From: Sulfurovum lithotrophicum
GTDB lineage: Bacteria > Campylobacterota > Campylobacteria > Campylobacterales > Sulfurovaceae
Assembly (NCBI RefSeq): GCF_000987835.1
Contig: NZ_CP011308.1
Span: forward strand, 930,001-994,000
DNA length: 64,000 nt
Direction of reading: 5' to 3'
How positions within the stretch are numbered: the stretch's first letter is position 1; the number at the start of each line of letters is the position of its first letter. Shown piece after piece: positions 41,633 to 50,453 of the stretch. The translations under genes and the position numbers were made by a program. The notes beneath the pieces were generated by a model. That model worked only from the letters and a program-made list of their open reading frames with translations. It did no database searches and was not told the origin of the DNA.

Positions 41633-43563
41633 GATATAAGATAACACTGCTGCTTTTCATTCTGGTATGGGCAGGTATGATCATCCGTCTTTACCATGTC
41701 AGCGTCAAATCCAACTTCTATTATGAAGGTCTTGCCAAGGCGAATATAGAGAGAAAAGAGTACATCAAGCCTGTAAGAGGCGAGATCACCGACCGTAACG
41801 GGAATCTTCTGGCCATGAACCAGATCGGTTTTTCACTCTCCATCAAGCCGCATCTCTCTACAAAGAATGTAGAAGGGAAGAAGAGTGAACTGGAGCAGGC
41901 GGTGGACATTCTGCTTGAAACTTTCCCTGATCTGAACAAAACGGTGATGATGAAGGTCTATAAGAAGAAGAGCTCTCCCTACAACCACAAATATATCAAA
42001 GTGGTCGACTTTATACACTATGCGAATATGATGAGTGCCTACCCCAAACTAAGTATGTATGACGGTATTAAAATAGAAGCCGAAACGAAACGGTACTACC
42101 CATACGGAAAATATGCGGCACATCTCATCGGCTATACCGGGAGATCGAATAGGAAAGAGAATGAAGCGGACGAAGTGGTCGATATCGTTGGGAAAGTGGG
42201 AAAAAGCGGACTTGAAAAGTATTACAACACTTTTCTTCAAGGTGAACTGGGATATCAGATCAATAAAGTGACCGCAAGGAACAGAGCCATCGATGTGCTT
42301 GAAAAGATGCTGCCCAAAGACAACCGAAATCTTGAGCTCAATATCGATATTGACCTGCAGAAGATGATCTATGAGCATTTTGGTGATGCGACCGGTGTGG
42401 CGATCGTCATGAAAACGACAGGCGAGATCATTGCAGCTGTAAGTTACCCTGCCTACGACCCCAATCTTTTTGTCGGAGGGATCAGCTCTAAAGACTGGAA
42501 AGCACTGCAGGAAGACCTGGCACACCCTTTCACCAACAAGATTACCCACGGGACCTATCCTCCCGGGTCTTCCATCAAACCGGGAATGGCTCTGGCATTT
42601 GATAAAGCCAAGCCTGGTATCCTCCAAAAGAGTGAATACTGTCCGGGATTTATGACTATCGGGAACAGCAAACACAAGTTCCGCTGCTGGAAACACAGCG
42701 GGCACGGCACGGTTTATTTGCGTAAAGCGATCATGCAGAGCTGTGATGTCTACTTCTACAAAAAAAGCCTTCAGGTCGGTATCGATGCTATGGCGAAAAA
42801 TCTGCGCTCATTCGGTCTGGGAGTGAAGACCGGTGTGGACCTTCCAAGAGAGTACAACGGTGTTATCCCTGACAAAACATGGAAAATGAAACGTTTCAAG
42901 AAGCCGTGGTTCCTGGGAGAGACAGTTATTGCCGCTATCGGACAGGGGTATGACCTTGTTACACCGCTTCAGATAGCACGCTACACGGCATTAGTAGCGA
43001 CAGGTAACCTTGTGACACCGCGTGTGGCAAAGCGTATTGACGGGGTGGATGTTAATATAACGAGTGTACCGATAAAGTTCAACCCATGGTCGATCTCAGA
43101 GGTACGTAAAGGAATGTACGATGTTTGTAATACACTGGGCGGTACCGCGTACAGACTGATGCATGACCTTCCTGTTAAAGTAGCGGGTAAAACCGGTACA
43201 TCCCAGGTAACATCTATTCCGCAGGGAATGGGACGTCGTCTTAAAGAGTCGGAACTGGCCTACTTCCACCGTTCACATGCATGGATCACGACTTATGCAC
43301 CGTATGATAATCCCCAGTACGTTGTGGCGGTTCTTATCGAGCACGGGGGGCACGGGGGCAGTACTTCTGCACCCATGGCAGGTGATATCTACCGGTGGCT
43401 CTACAAGAATGGATATATTACAAGCGAACTACAAAAAAACATAGATACAGCGGTTGGAATGGAAGCACAGGAGAGTGTTGAAATAAAGAAGAAAAAAGAG
43501 AAGATCAGAAAGCGGAATGAAGAGCTCAGAAAGAAAAGCAGTGAAGGGTTGTCTCTCTTTTAA
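41629..43563 (+). CDS. mrdA: Penicillin-binding protein 2 (elongasome transpeptidase)
   Basis: 644 residues. An N-terminal anchor (about 4-22), the pedestal domain starting RGEITDRNGNLLAMN, and the transpeptidase domain with active-site SSIK in PGSSIKPG near 310-317, a second motif in SCDVYFY and the KTGTSQV motif near 521. It cross-links peptidoglycan during elongation with RodA and MreBC. A Lys/Glu-rich tail (about 620-644) ends the protein. It closes the tatD-mrdA block. Confidence 0.96.
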   Translation: MRYKITLLLFILVWAGMIIRLYHVSVKSNFYYEGLAKANIERKEYIKPVRGEITDRNGNLLAMNQIGFSLSIKPHLSTKNVEGKKSELEQAVDILLETFPDLNKTVMMKVYKKKSSPYNHKYIKVVDFIHYANMMSAYPKLSMYDGIKIEAETKRYYPYGKYAAHLIGYTGRSNRKENEADEVVDIVGKVGKSGLEKYYNTFLQGELGYQINKVTARNRAIDVLEKMLPKDNRNLELNIDIDLQKMIYEHFGDATGVAIVMKTTGEIIAAVSYPAYDPNLFVGGISSKDWKALQEDLAHPFTNKITHGTYPPGSSIKPGMALAFDKAKPGILQKSEYCPGFMTIGNSKHKFRCWKHSGHGTVYLRKAIMQSCDVYFYKKSLQVGIDAMAKNLRSFGLGVKTGVDLPREYNGVIPDKTWKMKRFKKPWFLGETVIAAIGQGYDLVTPLQIARYTALVATGNLVTPRVAKRIDGVDVNITSVPIKFNPWSISEVRKGMYDVCNTLGGTAYRLMHDLPVKVAGKTGTSQVTSIPQGMGRRLKESELAYFHRSHAWITTYAPYDNPQYVVAVLIEHGGHGGSTSAPMAGDIYRWLYKNGYITSELQKNIDTAVGMEAQESVEIKKKKEKIRKRNEELRKKSSEGLSLF

Positions 43564-43578
43564 AAGCTGTTAGGAGGG

Positions 43579-43653
43579 ATGATTTCTTACAAATCCATTG
43601 AAAAGATTCGTGATAACCTGTACAGGTTCATCTTTGCAAATAAGACCAATTAA
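43579..43653 (+). other. Possible 24-codon ORF with internal palindrome
   Basis: ATG at 43579 opens a short frame (MISYKSIEKIRDN and on, stop 43651-43653). An AGGAGGG sits directly against the ATG, closer than usual. The perfect 14-bp palindrome AACCTGTACAGGTT (43615-43628) lies inside. Could be a tiny protein, an operator or neither. Confidence 0.25.
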
Positions 43654-43676
43654 CTCCTATTTAAAACCCACTATGC

Positions 43677-43682
43677 TATACT
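43677..43682 (+). promoter_or_regulatory. -10 box of the LRV gene, probably leaderless
   Basis: TATACT ends 6 nt before the ATG at 43689, and there is no Shine-Dalgarno. Transcription would start at about the start codon. Confidence 0.4.
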
Positions 43683-43688
43683 AAAACC

Positions 43689-45095
43689 ATGATGAATGAA
43701 AAACCAACACTCAAACAACTGCTTGAAGTTTCAGAAGGTAAAAAACTGCTTTTTCTTGGAAAAGAAGGGATCTTTACTGAAAAAGAGGTAGCACGTTTTC
43801 TAAAAAAGTACAAGATCACGGCGACCAAATATCTTGAAGAGGATGTGGTAGGTGTGGTGGAATACCACAGGCTCAACCCTCTCGAAGAAGATATCTCCAA
43901 CGATGCCTATGATCGCAAACTGCCTCTTTTCAAGCTGAACGAATTCGAGCAGCTTCTCTCTGAAGAGATAGATGATGATGCATTACTGATGGCTATCAGG
44001 CTGGGAAATGACCAGGAACGGCTCATCAGGCTGCTTGGGAATGAACACCTTACAGATGAACTCTTTGTCAGACTGCTTAAAATGTACCGCTTTGATGAAG
44101 AAGAAGAGGATAACCGTCAGGACCGTGATGTCATTATGTATACACTGCGCCGTTACATCGATATCAGGCCCAATGAAGAGGACCTACTCTATAGCTACCT
44201 GACACTCAGACGTCTTGCAACGGAAGCAACTGATTCCCAGCTGCTTATGGCTTTGCTGGGCTTTCCGAATTTTGAATTTCTGGTACGGGGAAAAGAGAAG
44301 GTGACACTGCATGAGACTATAGCAAGGAATCCTGCTTTAAGTGAAGAGCTCATTCGCAAACTGCTCTCTCTCAGAGAGACCAAGGTCAATGTAGCACTGG
44401 CAGGGAACCATTCTGCGGGGAGTGAGGTTTTGAAATTTCTGCTTGAGAGGAATGATACACAGATAAACAAAGCTCTGGCAACCAACCCTTCCATCGATAA
44501 TGAGCTCTTTTCTGCTTTATTGGAGAAGGAAAACGAGGTCATTTCATTGCTGCTGATACATCAGCCTATTGACACTGAGCGTCTCGAACTGATTGAAAAA
44601 TATGGAGTGAACGAGCATCTTTTTGTGCTGATAGGGCATAACAGTTCTCTTGCAATGAGGGTGATCAGCAAACTGTTGGAAAAAGGGAATGTGGAGCTGT
44701 TGGAAGCCCTGAGCGGGAACAAAGCAGTATCATCTGATGTTCTGGAGCTTATTTACCAGCATGATGAGGTAGAGGATTTTGTGCATCTGGCACGGAACCC
44801 CTCCACACCGCTGTGGATTCTTCAGGCACTTTATGAAGAGAATATGGAGAGCCCGGAAATTCTTGCGGCACTGGCACACAACCCGTCCCTGCCTGAAAGG
44901 ATACTCCGGGAACTGTTTGAGAGAGATGAACTTTCCATCAATAAAGGTTTGGCAAGCAATGCCGCTTTACCTCTGGAACTTCTGGATATTCTTAAAGTAG
45001 ATACACGACTGCAGAACGAGTTGGCAAAGAATGAGAACCTGCTGAAATCGTATGAAGAGGTATTGAAGCAGAATAAAGTGATGATGAACGTTTGA
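43689..45095 (+). CDS. LRV-repeat (leucine-rich repeat variant) protein
   Basis: 468 residues, cytoplasmic. The N-terminal 130 residues are unique, with a basic-acidic helix pattern (KEVARFLKKYKI). From about 200 onward there are repeated units of about 22-26 residues of the type A-L-A-x-N-P-S-x-x-x-x-L-L-x-x-L, as in LRV/HEAT-like solenoids (IARNPALSEELIRKLL, LAGNHSAGSEVLKFLL, LARNPSTPLWILQALY, LAHNPSLPERILREL). Such solenoids bind proteins. A MoxR ATPase follows 84 bp later, a common pairing in my recollection. No catalytic motif. Confidence 0.75.
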   Translation: MMNEKPTLKQLLEVSEGKKLLFLGKEGIFTEKEVARFLKKYKITATKYLEEDVVGVVEYHRLNPLEEDISNDAYDRKLPLFKLNEFEQLLSEEIDDDALLMAIRLGNDQERLIRLLGNEHLTDELFVRLLKMYRFDEEEEDNRQDRDVIMYTLRRYIDIRPNEEDLLYSYLTLRRLATEATDSQLLMALLGFPNFEFLVRGKEKVTLHETIARNPALSEELIRKLLSLRETKVNVALAGNHSAGSEVLKFLLERNDTQINKALATNPSIDNELFSALLEKENEVISLLLIHQPIDTERLELIEKYGVNEHLFVLIGHNSSLAMRVISKLLEKGNVELLEALSGNKAVSSDVLELIYQHDEVEDFVHLARNPSTPLWILQALYEENMESPEILAALAHNPSLPERILRELFERDELSINKGLASNAALPLELLDILKVDTRLQNELAKNENLLKSYEEVLKQNKVMMNV

Positions 45096-45143
45096 TAAAT
45101 GTTGAATGAAGGTTTGCATTGCGATGCAATGCCAATAATGTAA

Positions 45144-45161
45144 GGTGCACAACCACGCACC
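45144..45161. repeat. REP-like hairpin, copy 3 (diverged)
   Basis: GGTGC-ACAACCAC-GCACC retains a 5-bp stem of the family seen at 27746 and 30045; one arm base is changed. It lies between the LRV gene and the ATPase gene. Confidence 0.4.
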
Positions 45162-45179
45162 CAAAAAGGTTAGAAAACA

Positions 45180-46184
45180 ATGAAAGCATCCAATATCACC
45201 AAAGTAGTCGATAAACTCATAGACCGTCAATTGCCAGTCTTTATCTGGGGAGCACCGGGCATCGGTAAATCCTCCATTGTCAAGCAGATTGCCGCGGAAA
45301 AGGAGCTGGAGTTCCTTGACCTTAGACTCTCTCTGCTTGACCCGACTGACCTGAAAGGTATCCCGTTCTTTAAAGCCGATACCAATGAAGGTGTCTGGGC
45401 AAAACCGAGTTTTCTGCCTTCCGATCCTGGGAGCAGAGGTATCCTTTTCCTCGATGAGATCAACACGGCGCCCCCGGCGGTACAGGCTTCAGCCTACCAG
45501 CTTATCCTCGACAGACGGGTAGGGGAGTATGAACTGCCAAAAGGCTGGAGTATCGTAGCTGCCGGTAACCGGGAGAACGACAGAGGGGTGGTCTATAAAA
45601 TGCCGCCGCCGCTTGCCAACCGTTTCGTGCACTTCGAGATGGAGGTCGATTTTACGGACTGGAAGAACTGGGCATACAGTCAAGGCATAGAGAGTGCCAT
45701 CATCGCATTCCTCGCCTATGACAAGTCGATGCTCTTCACTTTCGATCCTCTTTCAAATGAGAAAAGTTTCGCTACGCCCAGATCGTGGGAGTATGTGGAC
45801 AGTATCATTAAATCGGGTATAGATACAAAATTGATATTAGATAGTATCAGCGGAGCGGTAGGGCGTGAAGCGGCAGTAGGGTACCTGAGTTTCAAGAAGG
45901 TAATGAAGGAGCTTCCCGATCTCAATGAAGTGCTTAACGGTACGCTGACGGAGCTTGAAGAAGATGACCCGAAGGTGATGATGGCACTGGCCATCGGACT
46001 GGTCAATGCCGTCAAAGAAGATCAGAGTGATGAGGCCATCGATAATGTACTGAAATTCTCATTGGAGCTTCCGGGTGAATTCTCCATCATGCTGGTCAAA
46101 GATATGCAGCAGAACGGCATCGATGTGGAGGGTTCCTCAGAATGGGGCGAGTGGGTAAGGAAGTTTGCGTATCTTCTCTCCTGA
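45180..46184 (+). CDS. MoxR-type AAA+ ATPase
   Basis: 334 residues. Walker A GAPGIGKSS near 24-32, Walker B ILFLDEIN near 88-95, sensor 1 AAGNREND near 123-130 and an arginine-bearing PPPLANRFVH segment. MoxR ATPases act as chaperones that insert cofactors or remodel complexes, usually with a VWA protein. No VWA gene follows; the next gene runs in the opposite direction. The LRV protein upstream is the likely partner here. Confidence 0.88.
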   Translation: MKASNITKVVDKLIDRQLPVFIWGAPGIGKSSIVKQIAAEKELEFLDLRLSLLDPTDLKGIPFFKADTNEGVWAKPSFLPSDPGSRGILFLDEINTAPPAVQASAYQLILDRRVGEYELPKGWSIVAAGNRENDRGVVYKMPPPLANRFVHFEMEVDFTDWKNWAYSQGIESAIIAFLAYDKSMLFTFDPLSNEKSFATPRSWEYVDSIIKSGIDTKLILDSISGAVGREAAVGYLSFKKVMKELPDLNEVLNGTLTELEEDDPKVMMALAIGLVNAVKEDQSDEAIDNVLKFSLELPGEFSIMLVKDMQQNGIDVEGSSEWGEWVRKFAYLLS

Positions 46185-46206
46185 CAGGTATTTACCTTAA
46201 ATTGCC

Positions 46207-47173
46207 TCACTCTTCTGAGTAATTCTTTCTCACCTTGTGTAAAGTTTTATACTCTTTATAGTTGGCAGGCTTTGTCTCTCTGATCTGCTTTTTCTGCGCC
46301 GTTTTTTTTCTTTTTCTATGTGCATCTTTTTTGAACGGCTCTTTGCCGTGATGCTTCTGTTTTACAGGTTCTTTCTGTGTCACGACATCTTTTTGTTTCT
46401 GTTTGCGTGCAGGGTCCTTCTCTACGAAAACAGGCTCTCTTGTCCAGGGCTCCATCTCTGTATAGTACATGAGAGCCGAGTAGGTTGATGGAGTAGGGAT
46501 GAAGACCTGTACCTGCTCGGGATTCAGGTGCAGCTCCTGGTTGGCGAATGCTTTGAGGTTCTGCATGTCTTCAAGCTGGCTACCGGGGTGGGCAGCGATG
46601 AGATAATAGGTGAGGAACTGTTTTTTGCCTGACTTTTTGTTCAAGTCATCGAAGTCTGCCTTGAATTTCATGAGTGTGGCTTTGTCCGGCTTGTTCATGA
46701 GTTTGAGTACTTTGTCGTCGATGTGTTCCGGGGCAACTTTCATCTGTCCCGAGATATGGTGGTCGACCAGCGTTTTGAGGTACTGCTTGCCATGGGTCTT
46801 GTCCTCCTGTATGAGGTCATAGCGTATACCGCTGTTGACAAAGGCTTTTTTGACATGGGGAAGTTTGCGTACTTTGCCAAGCAGCTCTATCTGCGGGCCG
46901 TGGTTTGGACGCAGGATGGGGCAGACCTGTGAGCTGGTGCAGGGAATGTCCTGGCAGACACCGCTTTTAAGCTTTTTGTCACATTCGAAACCGTACATGT
47001 TTGCCGTGGCTCCGCCCACATCGTTGATGATGCCTTTGAAATCCTTGTGTTCCTTGAACCTGTCTATCTCATTGACGATGGAGTCCTGGCTTCTGCTTCG
47101 TATGGTACGCCCCTGATGCACGGTGATGGCGCAGAAGTTGCACTCTCCGTAACAGCCATGGTGTGTGGTGACG
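46207..47173 (-). pseudogene. YgiQ-family radical SAM protein, C-terminal part (split by IS)
   Basis: The minus strand reads THHGCYGECNFCAITVHQGR just inside the left IS border: this is the CxxxCxxC cluster motif of radical SAM enzymes in its YgiQ form. The rest of the barrel and a Lys/Arg-rich tail (about the last 70 residues) follow to the stop. The matching N-terminal part is at 48386-49270. Taking out the IS and one target copy restores a 615-codon frame. This fragment may still be translated from an internal ATG at 47121, but without the cysteines. Confidence 0.9.
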
Positions 47174-47242
47174 TGACCTGCTCCCCAAAATTTGAGCCAA
47201 AACCAGAGTTAGACTATAATGTCAATACTACTGGAGGACAAG

Positions 47243-47506
47243 ATGAAGAAACGATTCAGCGAAGAGCAGATCGTCAAGATTTTGCAAGAGGCTCAGATAG
47301 CGGATACCCAACGAGAGATTATCCGAAAGTACAATATCAGTGAACAGACTTTTTATAAGTGGAAACGTACCTATGGCGGTATGAGTGTTTCCGAAGTAAA
47401 ACGACTCAAAGAGCTGGAAAAAGAGAATGCCAAACTGAAAAAGCTTTTGGCCGAACAGATGCTTGTCAATGAAGCACTCAAGGAGATCACGGAAAAAAAG
47501 TGGTAA
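47243..47506 (+). CDS. IS transposase OrfA
   Basis: 87 residues from the ATG at 47243 behind GGAGGA. It has a helix-turn-helix (KKRFSEEQIVKILQEAQ ... ISEQTFYKWKRTYGGM) followed by a leucine-zipper-like coiled coil, the standard OrfA of IS3-family elements that binds the terminal repeats. A slippery A-AAA-AAG (47494-47500) at its 3' end allows a -1 shift into OrfB. Confidence 0.92.
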   Translation: MKKRFSEEQIVKILQEAQIADTQREIIRKYNISEQTFYKWKRTYGGMSVSEVKRLKELEKENAKLKKLLAEQMLVNEALKEITEKKW

Positions 47507-48333
47507 CGCCTGCTGCAAGACGTGAAGCTGTCAGAATGATGATGGATCATCAGATATCCCAGCGGCGGGCGTGCAAAGAGATCGGCCTGAGCCGTTCTCT
47601 ATTGGTCTATGAGCCAAAGCAGCCAGCAAAAGACAGGCCTTTGATGGAATCGGTCAAAAGCCTTAGCGAAACCTATCCACGGTTCGGTTACAGACGTATT
47701 GCCGTAATGCTGGGTTGGCAACAACCAGAAGAACATGTGAACGTCAAACGGGTATACAGGATATGGAAGATGCTAAACCTCCAACTGCCAAAGAGACGGC
47801 CACGAAGGAAAAGACCCGGTACCGATCCCATGAAGCTGCTCTCCCAACATACAAACCATGTATGGAGTTATGACTTTATCAGTGACCGTGCTGCCAATGG
47901 CCAGAAACTGAAGATCCTTGTGGTGGTAGATGAATATACCAGAGAATGCCTGGCACTTGAAGTAGCCACATCGATCAGAGCCAACCATCTCATTAAAACC
48001 CTTGGAAGGCTGATGACACTGTATGGTAGACCAAAGTTTATCCGTTCGGACAATGGTCCGGAGTTTACAGCAAAAGCACTGATCAAATGGCTGACAGAGC
48101 ACAATATCGGTCCTGCATTCATCAAACCCGGCTCTCCCTGGCAAAATGCCTATGTTGAAAGCTTCAATGGAAAGTTCCGGGATGAGTGTTTGAGCAGAGA
48201 GTGGTTCCTAAACAGAAAAGAAGCACAGGTCATCATAGAAAAGTGGCGTTACAGCTATAATCATGAACGACCTCACAGTGCACTGGATAACCAGCCACCA
48301 TCAAAAGTTTCAGGCAGACAAAATGCTGCTTGA
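47500..48333 (+). CDS. IS transposase OrfB (DDE integrase)
   Basis: 277 residues in the -1 frame relative to OrfA. The rve-type core has the catalytic triad: Asp in WSYDFI near 122, Asp in RSDNGPEF near 182 and Glu in YVESFNGKFRDE near 218. The GTG at 47500 could initiate, but the fused OrfAB made by frameshifting at A6G is likely the active transposase. Confidence 0.93.
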   Translation: MVTPAARREAVRMMMDHQISQRRACKEIGLSRSLLVYEPKQPAKDRPLMESVKSLSETYPRFGYRRIAVMLGWQQPEEHVNVKRVYRIWKMLNLQLPKRRPRRKRPGTDPMKLLSQHTNHVWSYDFISDRAANGQKLKILVVVDEYTRECLALEVATSIRANHLIKTLGRLMTLYGRPKFIRSDNGPEFTAKALIKWLTEHNIGPAFIKPGSPWQNAYVESFNGKFRDECLSREWFLNRKEAQVIIEKWRYSYNHERPHSALDNQPPSKVSGRQNAA

Positions 48334-48385
48334 TATACAATCAAAGTCTAACTTTGGGAATAGATCTATTTTTTGGGGCAGGTCA

Positions 48386-49270
48386 GACGGAGAACTGGAT
48401 GGTCTGCAGGCCGCGTACTTCTCCCTGGGCTTTGTAGTAGGGGTGTACATCACGTTCATACCTTATGTCATAGACATGGTCTATCTCTTCCTGGGTTATG
48501 CTTGGCTGGGGAGGGTTCTGAATGAGCCAGCGTCCACTGTGCTCCTGGCAGAGTCCTTTGGAGATGTCGGGTTCATTGTTGGCATAGAAGTGATGGAACA
48601 TAGAGATGAAGGCATGCTTGTCCCTGGCACACTCCTCATAGCCTGGCAGTTCAAAGTAGCCCGCTTTGGGCTCTTTGGCTATGTAGCAGATACCCAGGAT
48701 CTCTTCTATGGGTTGTTTGTCTCTGTAGGCAGCGGTCAGTTCGAGTACGGCCTTTTCAGCCATGCCGTAAACCAGTACATCTGCTTTGGCATCGAACAGA
48801 ATGGAGCGTCTGACCTTGTTGGTCCAGAAGTCGTAGTGGGCTACGCGCCTCAAACTTGCTTCTACACCGCCAAGTACCAGAGGTACGGTACCCTTGAAGT
48901 GTTGGCGTATGAGGTTGGCATATTTCATCACGGCTCTGTCCGGCCGTCTGTTGTTCACTGCTCCGGGAGTGAAGTCATCGCTTTTTCTGAACTTTTTGGT
49001 TGCGGTGTAGTTGGCTACCATACTGTCGACCAGACCGCCGCTGATACCCCAGTAGAGCAAAGGCTCTCCCAGTCTCGTAATATCTTTGCCGCTCTCAATG
49101 TCGGGCTGGGCGATCACCCCTACGCGGTAGCCGGCATCGACAAGCAGTTTACCCACGATAGCGATACCATTATAGGGGGTATCCACATAAGTGTCCCCGC
49201 TTACAAGTATGACATCGAGCTGTTCCCAGCCCAGCTGTTCAAGTTCTTTTTGGGTTGTAGGTAAAAACAT
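48386..49270 (-). pseudogene. YgiQ-family radical SAM protein, N-terminal part (split by IS)
   Basis: 295 codons from the ATG at 49270 up to the IS border. It carries the YgiQ N-terminal domain (LVSGDTYVDTPYNGIAIVG, LGGVEASLRRVAHYDFW) and stops at the residues that precede the radical SAM cysteines. In frame with 46207-47169 after removal of the IS. Without the C-terminal part the enzyme cannot bind its 4Fe-4S cluster. Confidence 0.92.
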
Positions 49271-49322
49271 GGGTATCCTTTGCTTTGTTACCAGGTGTGC
49301 ATAATGGGGAGTAATAATATTA

Positions 49323-49372
49323 GGGCACCTCTAAAAACCCATTATGAGCATCTGGGGTTTTTAGAGGTGCCC
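49323..49372. repeat. 50-bp perfect palindrome flanked by ATTA (solo IS ends or MITE)
   Basis: GGGCACCTCTAAAAACCC (49323-49340) and its exact reverse complement (49355-49372) enclose a 14-nt spacer. ATTA stands directly on both sides (49319-49322, 49373-49376). The 18-bp perfect stem and the duplication fit a miniature element or abutted IS termini. It could also stop transcription of the PAS/hemerythrin gene, but no T-run follows. Confidence 0.55.
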
Positions 49373-49382
49373 ATTATCTGAT

Positions 49383-50369
49383 CTATGAGTCCCAGTCAAG
49401 CAGGCGCTGTTCTCCTTCGAGTTCGCGTACATGGGTCACATCCTGGCTCATCTCTATGACACCTCGGTAGGTTCCGTCCGGGTCCCGCACAGCGAAGTAC
49501 TGGATGTGGACGAACCTTCCTTTGAACTGTATCCAGAACTCGGCCAGGTCCTGCCTGCCGGCTTTGAACTCTTCGAGAATGCGAAGTACCTGGTCGACAC
49601 TTTTAGGCGGATGGCAGAACTTGACCTCCCGCCCGATGATCCCCGCACTTCTGGGGAAGACACGGTCCTCTCCACGATTGTAGAAGACCACCTGGTCATT
49701 TTCGTTCACATAGGTGATGTCTACAGGAAGGATCCTGAAGATGGAGTTTACCTGTTCTGGTGTCAGCCAGCCTTCGTCGTAATGTGTTTTGTCCTCAGTA
49801 CCGAAAGGCAGTTTTTTTCTTTGGGTATCTTCTCCAGGATGGATGTAGGCATCTTCAGGGTAGGGTGCAGGTGGTGTATCGAACATCCAGCCTATCTCTC
49901 TGTCCCCCTCTTTGAACTCTTTCCACTCCTCTTCACTGAGCATCTGCATGGCATTGGGAAGAAGCCTGCCTTCCTCCACCTGCATAATGTGTTCCAGAGA
50001 ACGGAAGACCTGCTGGGCGTTCATCATGACCGCTGTCATGTTCTCTGCTTCTATGGCCTTTCTTGTCTCTTTTATCTCTTCACGTATCTGGTCGTGGAAC
50101 GCCCACATATTCTGTGAAGGACTGGTCCAGCCGTGCTTTTCAAGGTAGGGGAAGAGCTGATTCTCCTTACGTGCAAAATGCAGTTCCACTTTACCCAGTT
50201 TGTTGAAAAGTTCTTTGAAAAATTCGAAGTTCTCCTGAATGTTGATCGATTGCATTTCATTGATGAGACTGCGGATGAGCAGGTTCTCTTCGAGGTAGGT
50301 ACGTACCGGATGCCCGTCAGGGTATTTCCCCTCAAAAGGAGATTGCTTGTTGCTTAAAAATTCACTCAT
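49383..50369 (-). CDS. Hemerythrin plus PAS sensor protein (DUF438-like)
   Basis: 328 residues. The N-terminal half (about 15-165) is a hemerythrin HHE domain with GHPVRTYLEEN, ELHFARKENQLFPYLEKHG, FHDQIREE and LEHIMQVEEGRLLP supplying His/Glu ligands. The C-terminal half (about 205-320) is a PAS domain (DITYVNENDQVVFYN, HIQYFAVRDPDGTYRGV). No signal peptide and no output domain. It probably senses oxygen, NO or redox and acts by protein contact. Confidence 0.85.
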   Translation of the reverse strand: MSEFLSNKQSPFEGKYPDGHPVRTYLEENLLIRSLINEMQSINIQENFEFFKELFNKLGKVELHFARKENQLFPYLEKHGWTSPSQNMWAFHDQIREEIKETRKAIEAENMTAVMMNAQQVFRSLEHIMQVEEGRLLPNAMQMLSEEEWKEFKEGDREIGWMFDTPPAPYPEDAYIHPGEDTQRKKLPFGTEDKTHYDEGWLTPEQVNSIFRILPVDITYVNENDQVVFYNRGEDRVFPRSAGIIGREVKFCHPPKSVDQVLRILEEFKAGRQDLAEFWIQFKGRFVHIQYFAVRDPDGTYRGVIEMSQDVTHVRELEGEQRLLDWDS

Positions 50370-50453
50370 GATATTCCGTTCTTGATTTTTTTACTGCTAC
50401 AGTAATATTTGGCGAAGTATAGGCAAATAGGAATGAAGAATACTTGAGTTGTG

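Larger units (their letters stand above)
47174..48385 (+). mobile_element. IS3-family insertion sequence, IS407-type
   Basis: 1212 bp with TG...CA ends. Terminal inverted repeats begin TGACCTGCTCCCCAAAA (left) and TGACCTGCCCCAAAAAA (right, minus strand), and internal GTTAGACT motifs recur 40 nt in from both ends. The 4-bp target duplication GACG is present on both sides (47170-47173 and 48386-48389), which matches the IS407 group. Two overlapping frames encode the transposase. The element appears intact. Confidence 0.93.

Noticed and set aside
46207-47121. Independent 304-aa gene starting at an internal ATG
   Set aside because: Codons upstream continue the radical SAM CxxxCxxC motif up to the IS border, so it is the cut-off end of ygiQ.
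49323-49372. Plain rho-independent terminator
   Set aside because: The stem is 18 bp and perfect, no T-run follows on either strand, and ATTA duplicates flank it; an element is the better reading, though termination is not excluded.
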